Source of the DNA: Pseudonocardiales bacterium
GTDB lineage: Bacteria > Actinomycetota > Actinomycetes > Mycobacteriales > Pseudonocardiaceae
Length of the DNA stretch: 40,484 bases
Assembly: GCA_019247305.1 (NCBI GenBank)
Contig: JAFAPC010000063.1
Coordinates: 1 to 40,484, forward strand
Reading direction: 5' to 3'
A program made the position numbers and the translations under genes. The notes beneath the pieces were generated by a model. The model made no database searches, was not told the origin of the DNA, and worked only from the letters and a program-made list of their open reading frames with translations. This document shows positions 7,796-16,171 of the stretch, one piece after another; positions within the stretch are counted from its first letter, which is position 1; every line of letters starts with the position of its first letter.

Positions 7796-8040
7796 GAGCT
7801 GATGCGCCAGCGTTCGGCCCAACCCCCGCGGCGGACGGCTGTCGGTTCGCGGCGCCAGGACAGTACAGGAGCGATTAAGGGCACTCCTCGGCTGCCGGCC
7901 AACGTGAAACGTCTACGGTCACCTCTGGCCAGACTCCGATGACCGGTCCCGGGACGCTATCCAGCGAGCGCTCGGCCCGCAGATCGACGATTCTGCGGGC
8001 TGGAAACGGACCGTCATGACGGACGCGCAGGTGAGAAGGG

Positions 8041-8952
8041 GTGAACGGTGGTCATTCTGCGATGCACCCACTATCGGTGAAGGGGATCGTGCTGGCCGGT
8101 GGCAGTGGCACTCGGCTGTACCCGATCACCCAGGCCGTCTGCAAGCAGCTGCTGCCGGTGTACGACAAGCCGATGGTGTACTACCCGCTCTCGGTGCTCA
8201 TGTTGGCCGGGATCCGGCAGATTCTGATCATCTCCACCCCCTGGGATCTGCCGTTGTTCCGCCGTCTGCTCGGGGACGGCGCCGCGTTGGGGCTGAGCTT
8301 GAGCTACGCCGAGCAGGCCGAACCTCACGGCTTGGCCGAAGCGTTCGTGATCGGCGCGGACTTCATCGCCGATGATCCGGTCGCGCTGGTGCTGGGCGAC
8401 AACATTTTCTACGGTCCCGGTTTCTCCGGCCGGCTTCAGCAGTGTGTGGCCAGCGTGGACGGTTGCGTGTTGTTCGGGTACCCGGTCAAGGACCCGCGGC
8501 GCTACGGGGTCGGCGAGGTCGACGCCGCCGGACGGTTGATCTCCATCGAGGAGAAGCCGGCAGTTCCCCGCTCGAACAAGGCGATCACCGGCCTGTACTT
8601 CTATGACAACGACGTGGTGAAGGTCGCTCGCTCGCTCACCCCCTCGGCTCGCGGCGAGTTGGAGATCACCGACGTGAACGTGCACTATCTGCGGCAGGGC
8701 CGGGCGACACTGATCGACCTGGGTCGGGGCTTCGCGTGGTTAGACACCGGAACCCACGAGTCGCTGCTAGAGGCCGGCCAGTTCGTCCAGGTGCTCGAGC
8801 ACCGGCAGGGGGTGCGGATCGCCTGTCTGGAGGAGATCGCGCTGCGGATGGGTTTCATCGACGCGGACGCCTGCTACGCGCTCGGCCAGGCACTGGCGCA
8901 GTCCAGCTACGGCCAGTACGTCATGGATATCGCCCGCTCCCCGCTGATCTAG
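8041..8952 (+). CDS. rmlA: Glucose-1-phosphate thymidylyltransferase
   Basis: Makes dTDP-glucose from glucose-1-phosphate and dTTP, the first step to dTDP-rhamnose for the cell wall or glycosylated products. 303 residues, close to family length. It contains [11 protein letters not shown] at 18-28 (nucleotide-binding loop), LGDNIFYG at 118-125, EEKP at 170-173, GELEITDVN at 205-213 and DTGTHESL at 235-242, all hallmark RmlA segments. GTG 8041 follows gagaagg closely; GTG 8077, which would start the protein at the conserved KGIVLAGG, is the main alternative. No other rml genes are adjacent. It converges with htpX, with 24 bp between the stops. Confidence 0.95.
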   Translation: MNGGHSAMHPLSVKGIVLAGGSGTRLYPITQAVCKQLLPVYDKPMVYYPLSVLMLAGIRQILIISTPWDLPLFRRLLGDGAALGLSLSYAEQAEPHGLAEAFVIGADFIADDPVALVLGDNIFYGPGFSGRLQQCVASVDGCVLFGYPVKDPRRYGVGEVDAAGRLISIEEKPAVPRSNKAITGLYFYDNDVVKVARSLTPSARGELEITDVNVHYLRQGRATLIDLGRGFAWLDTGTHESLLEAGQFVQVLEHRQGVRIACLEEIALRMGFIDADACYALGQALAQSSYGQYVMDIARSPLI

Positions 8953-8976
8953 CGGCAGGGCGCCAGGGACAACGCA

Positions 8977-9843
8977 TCAGGGCAGCTGGCGTCGAGCCAT
9001 CTCCTCCAGGCGCTGCACCCGGTCGGCGATGGGGGGGTGGGTGGAGAACAACCGCGCAGCGGTATCACCTGTCCGGAACGGGTTGGCGATCATAAGGTGG
9101 GACTGCGCGGCGACCGCGGGCTCGGGGCGAAGTGGCGCCGCCTGGGTGCCGTATTCCAGCTTGCGCAACGCGCTGGCCAACGCCAGCGGGTCCCCGGTGA
9201 GCTCAGCGCCGGAGGCGTCGGCCTGGTACTCCCGCGACCGGCTCACCGCCATCTGCACGATACCGGCCGCAATCGGGCCGAGCAGAGCGATCAGCAGCAT
9301 CGCGATCGGGTTCGGGCGGTCCTCATCGGCACCGCCGAAAAGTCCCGCGAACATCGCGAAGTTCGACAGGGCCGTCACGATGCCGGCCAGCGCCCCGGCG
9401 ACGGAGGAGATGAGAATGTCCCGGTTGTAGACGTGCGACAGCTCGTGGCCGAGCACCCCGCGCAGCTCGCGTTCATTCAACAGCTCAAGGATCCCGACGG
9501 TGCAGCACACTGCGGCGTGGCGCGGATTGCGCCCGGTGGCGAAGGCGTTGGGTGCCTGGGTTGGGCTCACGTACAGCCGCGGCATCGGTTGGCGCGCGTC
9601 GGTGGCGAGTTTCCGGACGATCCGGTACATCATGGGCTGCTCGGGCTCGGAGACTGGCTGCGCATGCATCGCCCGCAACGCGATCTTGTCAGAGTTGAAG
9701 TAGGCGTAGGCGTTCATCCCCAGCGCAAAGACCAGCGCGATAAACGTCCCACTGCGGCCGAAGAACGAGCCGACCAGCACGACCAGCGCTGACAGCCCGC
9801 CGAGTAGCAGTGCGGTTTTCAGCCCGTTGACGTGGTTGTGCAC
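8977..9843 (-). CDS. htpX: M48-family zinc metalloprotease HtpX
   Basis: An inner-membrane protease that degrades damaged membrane proteins. 288 residues, family length. Two N-terminal transmembrane segments (~10-27 and 32-48) precede the catalytic motif HELSH at 133-137, with the third zinc ligand expected at E205 in SREYQAD. Two more hydrophobic segments lie at ~145-168 and 178-200. The [13 protein letters not shown] segment near the C-terminus is also typical. It lies 102 bp downstream of the dimethylargininase gene on the same strand, close enough for cotranscription but without functional logic. Confidence 0.95.
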   Translation of the reverse strand: MHNHVNGLKTALLLGGLSALVVLVGSFFGRSGTFIALVFALGMNAYAYFNSDKIALRAMHAQPVSEPEQPMMYRIVRKLATDARQPMPRLYVSPTQAPNAFATGRNPRHAAVCCTVGILELLNERELRGVLGHELSHVYNRDILISSVAGALAGIVTALSNFAMFAGLFGGADEDRPNPIAMLLIALLGPIAAGIVQMAVSRSREYQADASGAELTGDPLALASALRKLEYGTQAAPLRPEPAVAAQSHLMIANPFRTGDTAARLFSTHPPIADRVQRLEEMARRQLP

Positions 9844-9945
9844 AGGTCGTCACCCTCCCGGTGGGTGTGCTGTTCGGGCTCCTCATCAGGGGAACGCGCC
9901 GGCCGGGTGCGAGGTTCCGCGGCTTGCCAGGGCGAAAACGGGATC

Positions 9946-10794
9946 TCAGGCGCGCAGCTCCAGGGTGCAGCATTTGGGGCCGCCACCGGCCCGACGCAGT
10001 TCGGAGACGTCGACGAACACGGGCTCGAAGCCCCGGACGGCCAGGGCGCGGCCCAGCTCCACCGCCTCCCGCGGGAGCACCACCGAGCGGCCGTCGGAGA
10101 CACCGTTGAGTCCCAGGCACGCCGCGTCCGTCCGGCCGGCGATCACCGCGTCGGGGAACAACCGGGCCAGCACGCGCCGCGAGCCCGGCGAGAACGCCGC
10201 CGGGTAGTAGGCGATCAGCCCGTCGTGGGGCGAGTCGTCGAGCACCAGCAGACAGGTGTCCAGGTGGTAGTAGTAGGGGTCAACCAGCTGTAGCGAGATC
10301 ACCGGAACGCCGAAGAGTTCCTGCGCCTCGGCGTGCGCCGCGGCCTCGGTGCGGAACCCGGTACCGGCCAGCAGCAGTGATCCGGTCCAGACCAGGTCGC
10401 CCGCGCCCTCGTTGACCGCGCTGGGCATCACCATGCCGGGCGCGCCGTGCGCGCGGAACCACCGCTGGTAATGCGCTGCCTCCGCGGCCCGCTCCGCGTG
10501 GCGAAACCGGGCGCCCAGGACGACGCCATCGATCACGGTACCGGCGTTGGCCGCGAACACCATGTCCGGCAGGCCCGGCTCGGGATCCATCACCTCCACG
10601 GTGTGCCCGAGCGCCCGGTAGGTGCCCACCAGCACCGTCCACTGCGCCATCGCCTGGGCAACGTCCACCGGCTGGGTGGGATCCATCCAGGGGTTGATCA
10701 TGTAGCTCACCGTGAAGTACCGCGGCGGGCACATCAGGTACCGGCGCGCGGTACCGACCCGCAGTGGCCTCGCTGAGCGCAGAGCAGCCGACAT
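9946..10794 (-). CDS. ddaH: Dimethylargininase (DDAH)-like amidinotransferase-fold hydrolase
   Basis: Hydrolyses methylated arginine to citrulline and methylamine, or a related guanidino compound. 282 residues with the pentein-fold signatures: LPDMVFAANAG at 75-85 (substrate pocket Asp and Asn), NEGAGDLVW at 128-136, YYYHLDT at 174-180 with the catalytic histidine, and GGGPKCCTLELR at 270-281 with the nucleophilic cysteine (C275 by position, with C276 adjacent). It is divergent from the enoyl-CoA hydratase-like gene across 59 bp. Ornithine aminotransferase, a frequent neighbour, is absent. Arginine deiminase-type activity cannot be fully excluded. Confidence 0.85.
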   Translation of the reverse strand: MSAALRSARPLRVGTARRYLMCPPRYFTVSYMINPWMDPTQPVDVAQAMAQWTVLVGTYRALGHTVEVMDPEPGLPDMVFAANAGTVIDGVVLGARFRHAERAAEAAHYQRWFRAHGAPGMVMPSAVNEGAGDLVWTGSLLLAGTGFRTEAAAHAEAQELFGVPVISLQLVDPYYYHLDTCLLVLDDSPHDGLIAYYPAAFSPGSRRVLARLFPDAVIAGRTDAACLGLNGVSDGRSVVLPREAVELGRALAVRGFEPVFVDVSELRRAGGGPKCCTLELRA

Positions 10795-10853
10795 GGGTCA
10801 TGCATAGCGCGTGAGTGGCGGTGCGAGCTATAGCCCTGTAGACACTCACGGGT
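10795..10853. promoter_or_regulatory. Divergent promoter region with 7-bp inverted repeat
   Basis: This 59-bp gap must hold promoters for both flanking genes. It contains gtgagtg at 10811-10817 and cactcac at 10843-10849, inverted arms 25 bp apart, flanking gctatag, which could be part of a -10 box. The arrangement fits an operator shared by the two genes, but the arms are short. Confidence 0.35.
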
Positions 10854-11657
10854 ATGCCCATCCTTGTAGAGCGCCGCGGCGGTGTGGCCGTGCTGACCGT
10901 GTCCGACCCGGCCCGCCGCAACGCGCTGAGTCTGGAGCTGGCCGACCAGCTGGCCCAGGCCGTCACGGCGTGCGAGAGCGACGAGTCGGTGCACGCCATG
11001 GTGATCACCGGTGCTCCGCCCGCGTTCTGCGCCGGTGCTGATCTCGGTGTGCTCGCCGCGGCGAGTGCGTCAGGCTCGGCCGCTGACCTGCGCCGCATCT
11101 ATGCCAGCTTCCTCGCGCTCGCCGAGGCCGCGCTGCCCACCATCGCCGCCGTCACCGGGCCCGCAGTGGGCGCTGGGCTGAACCTGGCGCTGGCCTGCGA
11201 CCTGCGCCTGGTCGGCCCGGGCGCGGTGTTCGACCCGCGCTTTTTGCAGCTGGGCATCCATCCCGGCGGCGGGATGACGTGGCTGGTGCAGCGCGCCGTC
11301 GGTCCCCAGACCGCTGCGGCGATGGCCCTGTTCGGCGCGGCGCTGGACGCCCAGGAAGCGGTGCGGACCGGGCTGGCCTACCAGCTGATCGAGGTGGACG
11401 GCGACCCGCGCTCGCCCGATGCGCACGAGGCGGTAGTGGCCGCCGCAGTGGATCTCGCGGGCCGCGCCGCAACGGCTCCCCGCGACCTCGTGATCGCCAC
11501 CAAGGCTGCCCTGCGGGCCACTGCCGTCATGCCCCAGCACGCCGACGCGGTGGCCTACGAGACCGCCCCGCAGCTGGCCTCACTCCGTTCCGAGGCGTTC
11601 ACCCGGTTGATCAGTGCAACCCGATCCGAGCGCCGGGCCCAGGGCCCCACCGGGTGA
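10854..11657 (+). CDS. Enoyl-CoA hydratase/isomerase-family protein, catalytic glutamates absent
   Basis: A 267-residue crotonase-fold protein. AFCAGADL at 57-64 and GPAVGAGLNLALACDLR at 102-118 form the CoA-thioester oxyanion hole. The two acid/base glutamates of classical hydratases (in GGGCELA and QPE-type segments) correspond here to N110 and R129, so the usual hydration chemistry is unlikely. GIHPGGGMTWL is typical of an actinobacterial subgroup of EchA proteins. It may bind acyl-CoA or catalyse another reaction of the superfamily. It diverges from the dimethylargininase gene, and its 3' end abuts a dienelactone hydrolase remnant. Confidence 0.9.
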   Translation: MPILVERRGGVAVLTVSDPARRNALSLELADQLAQAVTACESDESVHAMVITGAPPAFCAGADLGVLAAASASGSAADLRRIYASFLALAEAALPTIAAVTGPAVGAGLNLALACDLRLVGPGAVFDPRFLQLGIHPGGGMTWLVQRAVGPQTAAAMALFGAALDAQEAVRTGLAYQLIEVDGDPRSPDAHEAVVAAAVDLAGRAATAPRDLVIATKAALRATAVMPQHADAVAYETAPQLASLRSEAFTRLISATRSERRAQGPTG

Positions 11658-11784
11658 GGCTGATTACCGGGAGTATCACCAGCACCAAAGACCAGATCGA
11701 ACACCAGCTGCGGCGCACCGGCCATCCGTACCAGATCACCGTTTATCCCGGGGTAGACCACGCGTTTCATAACCGATCGACTCT
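11654..11784 (+). pseudogene. C-terminal scrap of a dienelactone hydrolase
   Basis: The frame overlapping the previous stop codon reads KDQIEHQLRRTGHPYQ then ITVYPGVDHAFHN, which closely resembles the C-terminal end of dienelactone hydrolases, where DHAF contains the catalytic histidine. The rest of that enzyme (nucleophile Cys or Ser and aspartate regions) is missing, so only a remnant is left. It ends just before the inverted repeat at 11791. Confidence 0.6.
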
Positions 11785-11790
11785 CCTGCC

Positions 11791-11850
11791 GCCGAGTTCG
11801 ACACGAGAGTTCTCGGGGGCTAGCCGAGCAGCCCTACCGTCGAACTCGGC
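11791..11850. repeat. 12-bp inverted repeat
   Basis: gccgagttcgac (11791-11802) and gtcgaactcggc (11839-11850) are perfect inverted arms around 36 bp. It lies between the dienelactone hydrolase scrap and the following regulator, and could be an operator, a terminator stem or the edge of a lost insertion. Confidence 0.6.
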
Positions 11851-11901
11851 GCACGGAGAGCACCATCAGCGACCGTCCGAGGTGGCGAGGACGCGCACGA
11901 A

Positions 11902-13259
11902 GTGCCCTGGCAGGGCGGCCACGTGGTTTCCGAGATCGAAGCGCACGAGCACCAGGTGGAAGTCCCGGCCGATGACCTGACCTTCTCACTGACCTACCCG
12001 GATGAGGGCCTGTCCCGACAGGAACTCGCCAAGCTAGTCAACGCCTATGTCTGGAAGCACCACAAGACCATGACGTCCGTCGATGCCAACCACATCGGCA
12101 AGATCGAACGCGGAGGCGTCCGCTGGCCGAGTAAACTGTGCCGGGAAGCCTTCCGGGCGATCCTGGGGGTTCCCACCGACACCGCGCTGGGATTCACCAA
12201 CCCCTGTCGTGCGGTCGTGAAGCTGGGCAGAGTGAAACGACAACAGTTCGTGAGCACCACCACCATCCTGGGCGTGGGCACCCTCACCCTGGAACCCATC
12301 GCGACGCTGCTCGCGGGCAGCGAACCCGCGCCAATCCCGCGTCGGATCGGCGCGACGGATATCCGACAGATCCGCACCGCCACCCGGGCGCTCCGATCGT
12401 GGAACCGCTCCGCGGGCGGCGGATTGGCCTGGGAGGCCGCGCGGGCTCCGTTGCGCTGGTCGGTGGGCCTGCTGGGCGCCATCTGCCCAGAGCGGCTCCG
12501 CCCCGAGCTGTACTCCGCGGTCGCCGATCTCGCTGGTGAGGCGGGGGATATGGCCGTCGACGCCGACGCCCCCGAGGAGGCCCGCTGGGTGTGGGGCTTC
12601 GCGCTGGGTTGCGCCGAGGAGGCCGAGGACTGGTACCTCCGCGCCGAAGTTCTGGCATCCCTGGCGATGCAGGCGGTCCGGAGCGGGCGACCCGACGAGG
12701 GGCTCACGCTCGTCGAGCACGCTCTGGTCCGCGCCGATGATCGGCTCACCGCGACCACGCGGGCGGTCCTGCACACCGACCGGTCCCGCATCCTGGCCAC
12801 GATGCGCCGGGTTCCGGAGACGCTGCGGGCCATCGGCACCGCTGATGACTACTTCGCCCACGCCAGGCCAGCTGAGGACCCCCCTTCCTTGGCCAGGTAC
12901 AACGCCGCCTTCCACGCCGGGAACACCGGCAAGGCCCTGGCCGACCTGGCGGTGCTTGGCCGGAACCCCACGGAGGCCACCGAGCGGCTCACTGCCGCCA
13001 TCGCCGGCCAGACCGCGAGTTCCGCCCGCTCCCGGGCGCTGTGTCAGGCCAAGCTCGCCAGCCTGACCATGGCCCCACCGGCGACCCGCTACACGCCCTC
13101 ACCCTCGGGCAGCAGGCCCTGGCCGCCGCCGGCGCCCTGCGCTCCCGCTTCACTCTGGAGGCCCTCCGGGAACTCAACCGACACGCCGCTATCCACCAGG
13201 ACCTCAGCGACGTCGCCCACCTCCGGCGCCAGATCGGCACCCTGGTCCTCTCCTCGTGA
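11902..13259 (+). pseudogene. HTH/TPR regulator with 3'-terminal frameshift
   Basis: An XRE-like regulator of ~450 residues when repaired. Residues ~36-88 contain the DNA-binding region (LSRQELAKLV, then NHIGKIERG), followed by an all-helical sensor region. Up to AKLASLTMA the frame from GTG 11902 is good. At the cccc run 13073-13076 the expected C-terminus moves to another frame: TGDPLHALTLGQQALAAAG, LEALRELNRH, then HLRRQIGTLVLSS with a stop at 13259. Without repair the first frame runs on as a Pro/Ser-rich tail to 13473, across the end of vapC. GTG 11923 is an alternative start. The HTH half could still be expressed. Either a real mutation or a sequencing error. Confidence 0.75.
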
Positions 13260-13300
13260 CTGCCCCCCATCACCGGGGTACCCGCGCGGAACGCCTGGGA

Positions 13301-13747
13301 TCACTCTGGACGGCTGCGTTGCGCTGGCGGTCCCGGCGAGCGGGCGGCAAACCGAGCGACATCCATCACCGAGCAGCGTGGGCCTGACGCCTGCGCAAGT
13401 CTGCGGTCGGCGGTCACCAGGCTGGTATCAAGCGACTCCGCAAGGGCGACATACCAGCCGTCGTACACGGTGAGGTTGTCGCGCAGCTCCCACACGCGGT
13501 CGAGAAACGGCTCGAAGGGGTACTGCACAGTCCGCATGGTCTTGATTTTCGAGACCGCGCCGCGGGCCTGCCCGGTGCTCACCTCTCCACGGGCCTGCAT
13601 CGCACGAATCGCCGAAGTCGCCTCGGCTGCGAAAATCGATGGGACATGCAGCAATGAGCGGTCGCGCAGCACCTCGCGGGCGTCGTTCCCGGCCGGCCCG
13701 GCCACTACCAGCGCGTCGACCAGCACAGAGGCGTCGAAGACGGTCAA
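13301..13747 (-). CDS. vapC: PIN-domain ribonuclease toxin VapC
   Basis: A 148-residue PIN-domain protein that would cleave a structured RNA such as a tRNA when free of antitoxin. All four acidic metal-binding residues are in place: D5 (VFDASVLVD), E42 (AAEATSAIR), D96 (YDGWYVALAE) and D114 (LVTADRRLA). The length is normal, with a Pro/Arg-rich tail. Its start overlaps the stop of the upstream antitoxin gene by four bases (ATGA), the classical vapBC arrangement. Confidence 0.92.
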   Translation of the reverse strand: MTVFDASVLVDALVVAGPAGNDAREVLRDRSLLHVPSIFAAEATSAIRAMQARGEVSTGQARGAVSKIKTMRTVQYPFEPFLDRVWELRDNLTVYDGWYVALAESLDTSLVTADRRLAQASGPRCSVMDVARFAARSPGPPAQRSRPE

Positions 13748-13986
13748 TGCGCCCCCCGGTCCGCCCAGAGCAACGCGGCCGAGGAGCGGGTGGCAAACCC
13801 CTCGCTGCCCTCCACGGCCAGTCGCTGCTCGGTCTCGGCCACCAGCTCAGCGGGGGTTCGGGTCCGTGCGTTGCGGGTCAGCTCGGCGCGCAGATACTCC
13901 TGCAAGCTCATCCCCGCCAGTGCGGCCCGCTGCTGGTAGATGCGGTGCACATCGTCTGGCACGTCACGGACCTGGATCGTCGGCAT
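13744..13986 (-). CDS. vapB: FitA/VapB-like ribbon-helix-helix antitoxin
   Basis: An 80-residue antitoxin. MPTIQVRDVPDDVHRIYQQR is the ribbon and first helix of a FitA-type ribbon-helix-helix fold, followed by LAGMSLQEYLRAEL, the second helix. The remaining ~35 residues would bind and block VapC. Such proteins also repress their own promoter as a complex with toxin; the short palindrome at 14005-14014 just upstream is a candidate site. Confidence 0.9.
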   Translation of the reverse strand: MPTIQVRDVPDDVHRIYQQRAALAGMSLQEYLRAELTRNARTRTPAELVAETEQRLAVEGSEGFATRSSAALLWADRGAH

Positions 13987-14004
13987 GCATCGACTCTAGC
14001 GCAT

Positions 14005-14014
14005 GTCGCGCGAC
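14005..14014. promoter_or_regulatory. Candidate vapBC operator palindrome
   Basis: gtcgcgcgac is a perfect 10-bp palindrome 19 bp upstream of the vapB start, with the AT-rich segment tatgaatgtaca on its upstream side (a possible -10 on the minus strand). Location fits autoregulation; shortness and GC content limit confidence. Confidence 0.3.
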
Positions 14015-14287
14015 TATGAATGTACACTGACCGCGGGTCGATCGTAGAGCAGCCAAACAACCCCTTTGTGAAAGTATTAGCTGTAATGAGTGAAATGATG
14101 TATCTATTTGACTACCTATAGTAAAAATTGAGTCGGACTTATGTGGTTTCTTCACTCAGAAGAGTCGGCACGAACGGGTTGGGCAGTTCGACGGCTTCCT
14201 CTTGTCTCCCCGCTATCCACAGCGAGCCAGCACCTGTACACACCATGTGCATGCCGGCGCCGCAGAGCTACCCCTACGGTGCCACTC

Positions 14288-14620
14288 GTGAGCCAGACCC
14301 CGATCTATGATCAGCTTCGTGGCGAGCGAATCAACGCCGACGTCCCCGCCACCGGGGACGAGCCCCAGCGGGCCAGTCACCCTGGGAAACCCAGTCACCC
14401 CACGACAGTCAGTCGCCTGGAGACACACGGCCTGCCTGCCGACGCCGCGAATGTGGTGGTGGCGTTCGACCCGATACCAGCAGCTGAACCTGACCCGAGC
14501 CAGCCCGCAGCGACGTGGGGACCGCGGGCACCGCTTCCCCCAACGACCCACGCGCGGTCTACGCGGGCAAACCCGCAACGACGCCCAGCTCCGCCGACCC
14601 GGCCCCAGCTCACCTCCTGA
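14288..14620 (+). CDS. Hypothetical protein, proline-rich
   Basis: About 110 residues from GTG 14288. The N-terminus SQTPIYDQLRGERINADVPA is compact and natural-looking and resembles a conserved start I associate with actinobacterial hypothetical proteins; the remainder is rich in Pro, Thr, Ala and Arg and probably disordered. No transmembrane segment or catalytic motif. No strong ribosome binding site is visible, although an AT-rich stretch at 14040-14160 could hold its promoter. It is followed by the second copy of the dispersed hairpin. Function unknown. Confidence 0.55.
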   Translation: MSQTPIYDQLRGERINADVPATGDEPQRASHPGKPSHPTTVSRLETHGLPADAANVVVAFDPIPAAEPDPSQPAATWGPRAPLPPTTHARSTRANPQRRPAPPTRPQLTS

Positions 14621-14631
14621 TGGTGTTGTCC

Positions 14632-14690
14632 GTGAACTCGACAGGACCGACGTGGGGAGGCCCTTGAAACGTCGGTCCTGTCGAGTTCAC
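14632..14690. repeat. 22-bp inverted repeat (copy 2 of the dispersed hairpin)
   Basis: Left arm 14632-14653 begins gtgaactcgacaggaccgac; its reverse complement lies at 14669-14690 around a 15-nt loop. The arm core is identical to copy 1 at 671-729 but the loop is unrelated, so selection or recent copying has acted on the arms. It lies 11 bp after the 14288 gene's stop and 40 bp before the hydrolase start, where it could act as a terminator or an operator. Confidence 0.85.
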
Positions 14691-14730
14691 GGCGGCGGAC
14701 CTTCCCCGCACATAGGGTGATAATCCCGAT

Positions 14731-16158
14731 GTGCGGTATCGATACTGGCTTGCGGTGGCGGCGCTCCTGGGCTCGTGTGGGGCTCCGCTGCGCGGACCGG
14801 CCGCAGACCCCGTCCCGGTGCTCAGCGGCGCTCACCCCTGCGTCCAGGCTGCTCCCGGTGCCCCCGCGCCCGGTTCCGGGGCCGGCAGTTCCAACGGCCT
14901 CAGGTTCAGCTGCGCGACGCTGACCGTGCCGCTGGACCATGCCGGATTGCATCCCGGTCCGCGGACCGGCGCTCAGGTGTCGCTGCAGGTCGCGATGGCC
15001 GACAACGCGGACGCCCCGCGTGGCGTGTTGGTCTTTCTCACCGGAGGCCCTGGGCAGCCAGGGGTGCCCTTTGCAGCCAGGGTCGCTCACCAGCTCCTCG
15101 AGCCGGCGGTCGTCCACGACTACCGGCTAGTCCTGCTCGACCAGCGCGGCACCGGCGCCGGGGCTCTGCACTGCCCGCAACTACAGCAGGTGATGGGCAC
15201 CTCCGATCTGACCGTGCCACCCGTCAGCGCGGTCCAGGCGTGCGCCCACGCTATCGGCCCGGTCCGACAGTTTTTTAGCACCGCCGACACCGTCGCCGAC
15301 CTCGAGGCGCTCCGCCAAGCGCTGGGCGTGGACAAGCTCAGCCTGGACGGCGTCTCCTACGGCACCTTCGTCGCCGAACGCTACGCGATCACCCACCCCG
15401 ATCGGGTATCCCGCCTGGTGCTGGACTCGGTCGTGCCCCACGACAACGTGGACCCACTGCAGTTAGCCACCATCGCCCGCACCGCGGACGTGCTCCGGAG
15501 GGTCTGCCAGGAAAACGGGTGTACCACCGATCCAGCCCAGGAGCTGTCCGAGGTGGTTCGGGCCCGCCAGGACGGCCCGGAGCTGCTGGACACCCTCACC
15601 GGACTGACCGTCGGCAAGCCACGGCTGACCGACGTCCCTGCCGCGCTGCATGACGCCGTGCGGGGTGATGCCACCAAGCTCGACGCGATCATCGCCACCG
15701 AGCACCAGAATCAGGCCGCGCCGGCTGAGGAGCTCAGCCAGGGCCTGCACGCGAGCACGCTGTGCGAGGACCTGCACGGGCCGTGGGGAGACGCCGCCAC
15801 CCCGATGGCCGACCGGGCCGCGGCGACCCGCAAGGCCCTCGCCGCGCTGTCGGACGCGGCAGTCTTCCCCTACGACCGGGCCACCGCGGCGGGCAACGGA
15901 ATCGCGGTGACCTGCCAGGAGTGGCCCGCCACGCCGGTGGTGGCGTTCCCGGCCGGCCGTGACCTGCCGGCCGTGCCGGTGCTGCTGCTCGCCGGCGACC
16001 ACGACCTGTCCACCCCGCTGCCCTGGGCCCAGCAGGAGGCTGCCCGCGCTCCCCAGGGCCACCTCGTCGTCATCCCCGGCTCCGGCCACTCCACCCAGTC
16101 CAGCGGCAACCCTGCGCTGGGCCGCGCCGCCGTCACGGCATTCCTGACCGGCCCGTGA
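14731..16158 (+). CDS. Secreted alpha/beta-hydrolase lipoprotein (TAP-like peptidase)
   Basis: 475 residues. A hydrophobic N-terminus ends in LLGSC with the cysteine at 16, a plausible lipobox. The alpha/beta-hydrolase core follows: GGPGQPG at 105-111, DQRGTG at 137-142, nucleophile S209 in GVSYGT, a helical lid, then D425 in AGDHDLSTP and H453 in GSGHST. This is the arrangement of actinobacterial tripeptidyl aminopeptidase-like hydrolases, which trim peptides outside the cell. GTG 14731 is the start with a signal sequence directly behind it; the aggg at ~14713 is a weak ribosome binding site. A membrane-protein gene follows after 13 bp. Confidence 0.88.
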   Translation: MRYRYWLAVAALLGSCGAPLRGPAADPVPVLSGAHPCVQAAPGAPAPGSGAGSSNGLRFSCATLTVPLDHAGLHPGPRTGAQVSLQVAMADNADAPRGVLVFLTGGPGQPGVPFAARVAHQLLEPAVVHDYRLVLLDQRGTGAGALHCPQLQQVMGTSDLTVPPVSAVQACAHAIGPVRQFFSTADTVADLEALRQALGVDKLSLDGVSYGTFVAERYAITHPDRVSRLVLDSVVPHDNVDPLQLATIARTADVLRRVCQENGCTTDPAQELSEVVRARQDGPELLDTLTGLTVGKPRLTDVPAALHDAVRGDATKLDAIIATEHQNQAAPAEELSQGLHASTLCEDLHGPWGDAATPMADRAAATRKALAALSDAAVFPYDRATAAGNGIAVTCQEWPATPVVAFPAGRDLPAVPVLLLAGDHDLSTPLPWAQQEAARAPQGHLVVIPGSGHSTQSSGNPALGRAAVTAFLTGP

Positions 16159-16171
16159 GGACGACGAAACG

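Noticed and set aside
9037..9792. 251-codon plus-strand frame
   Set aside because: Antisense to htpX, whose catalytic motifs are intact.
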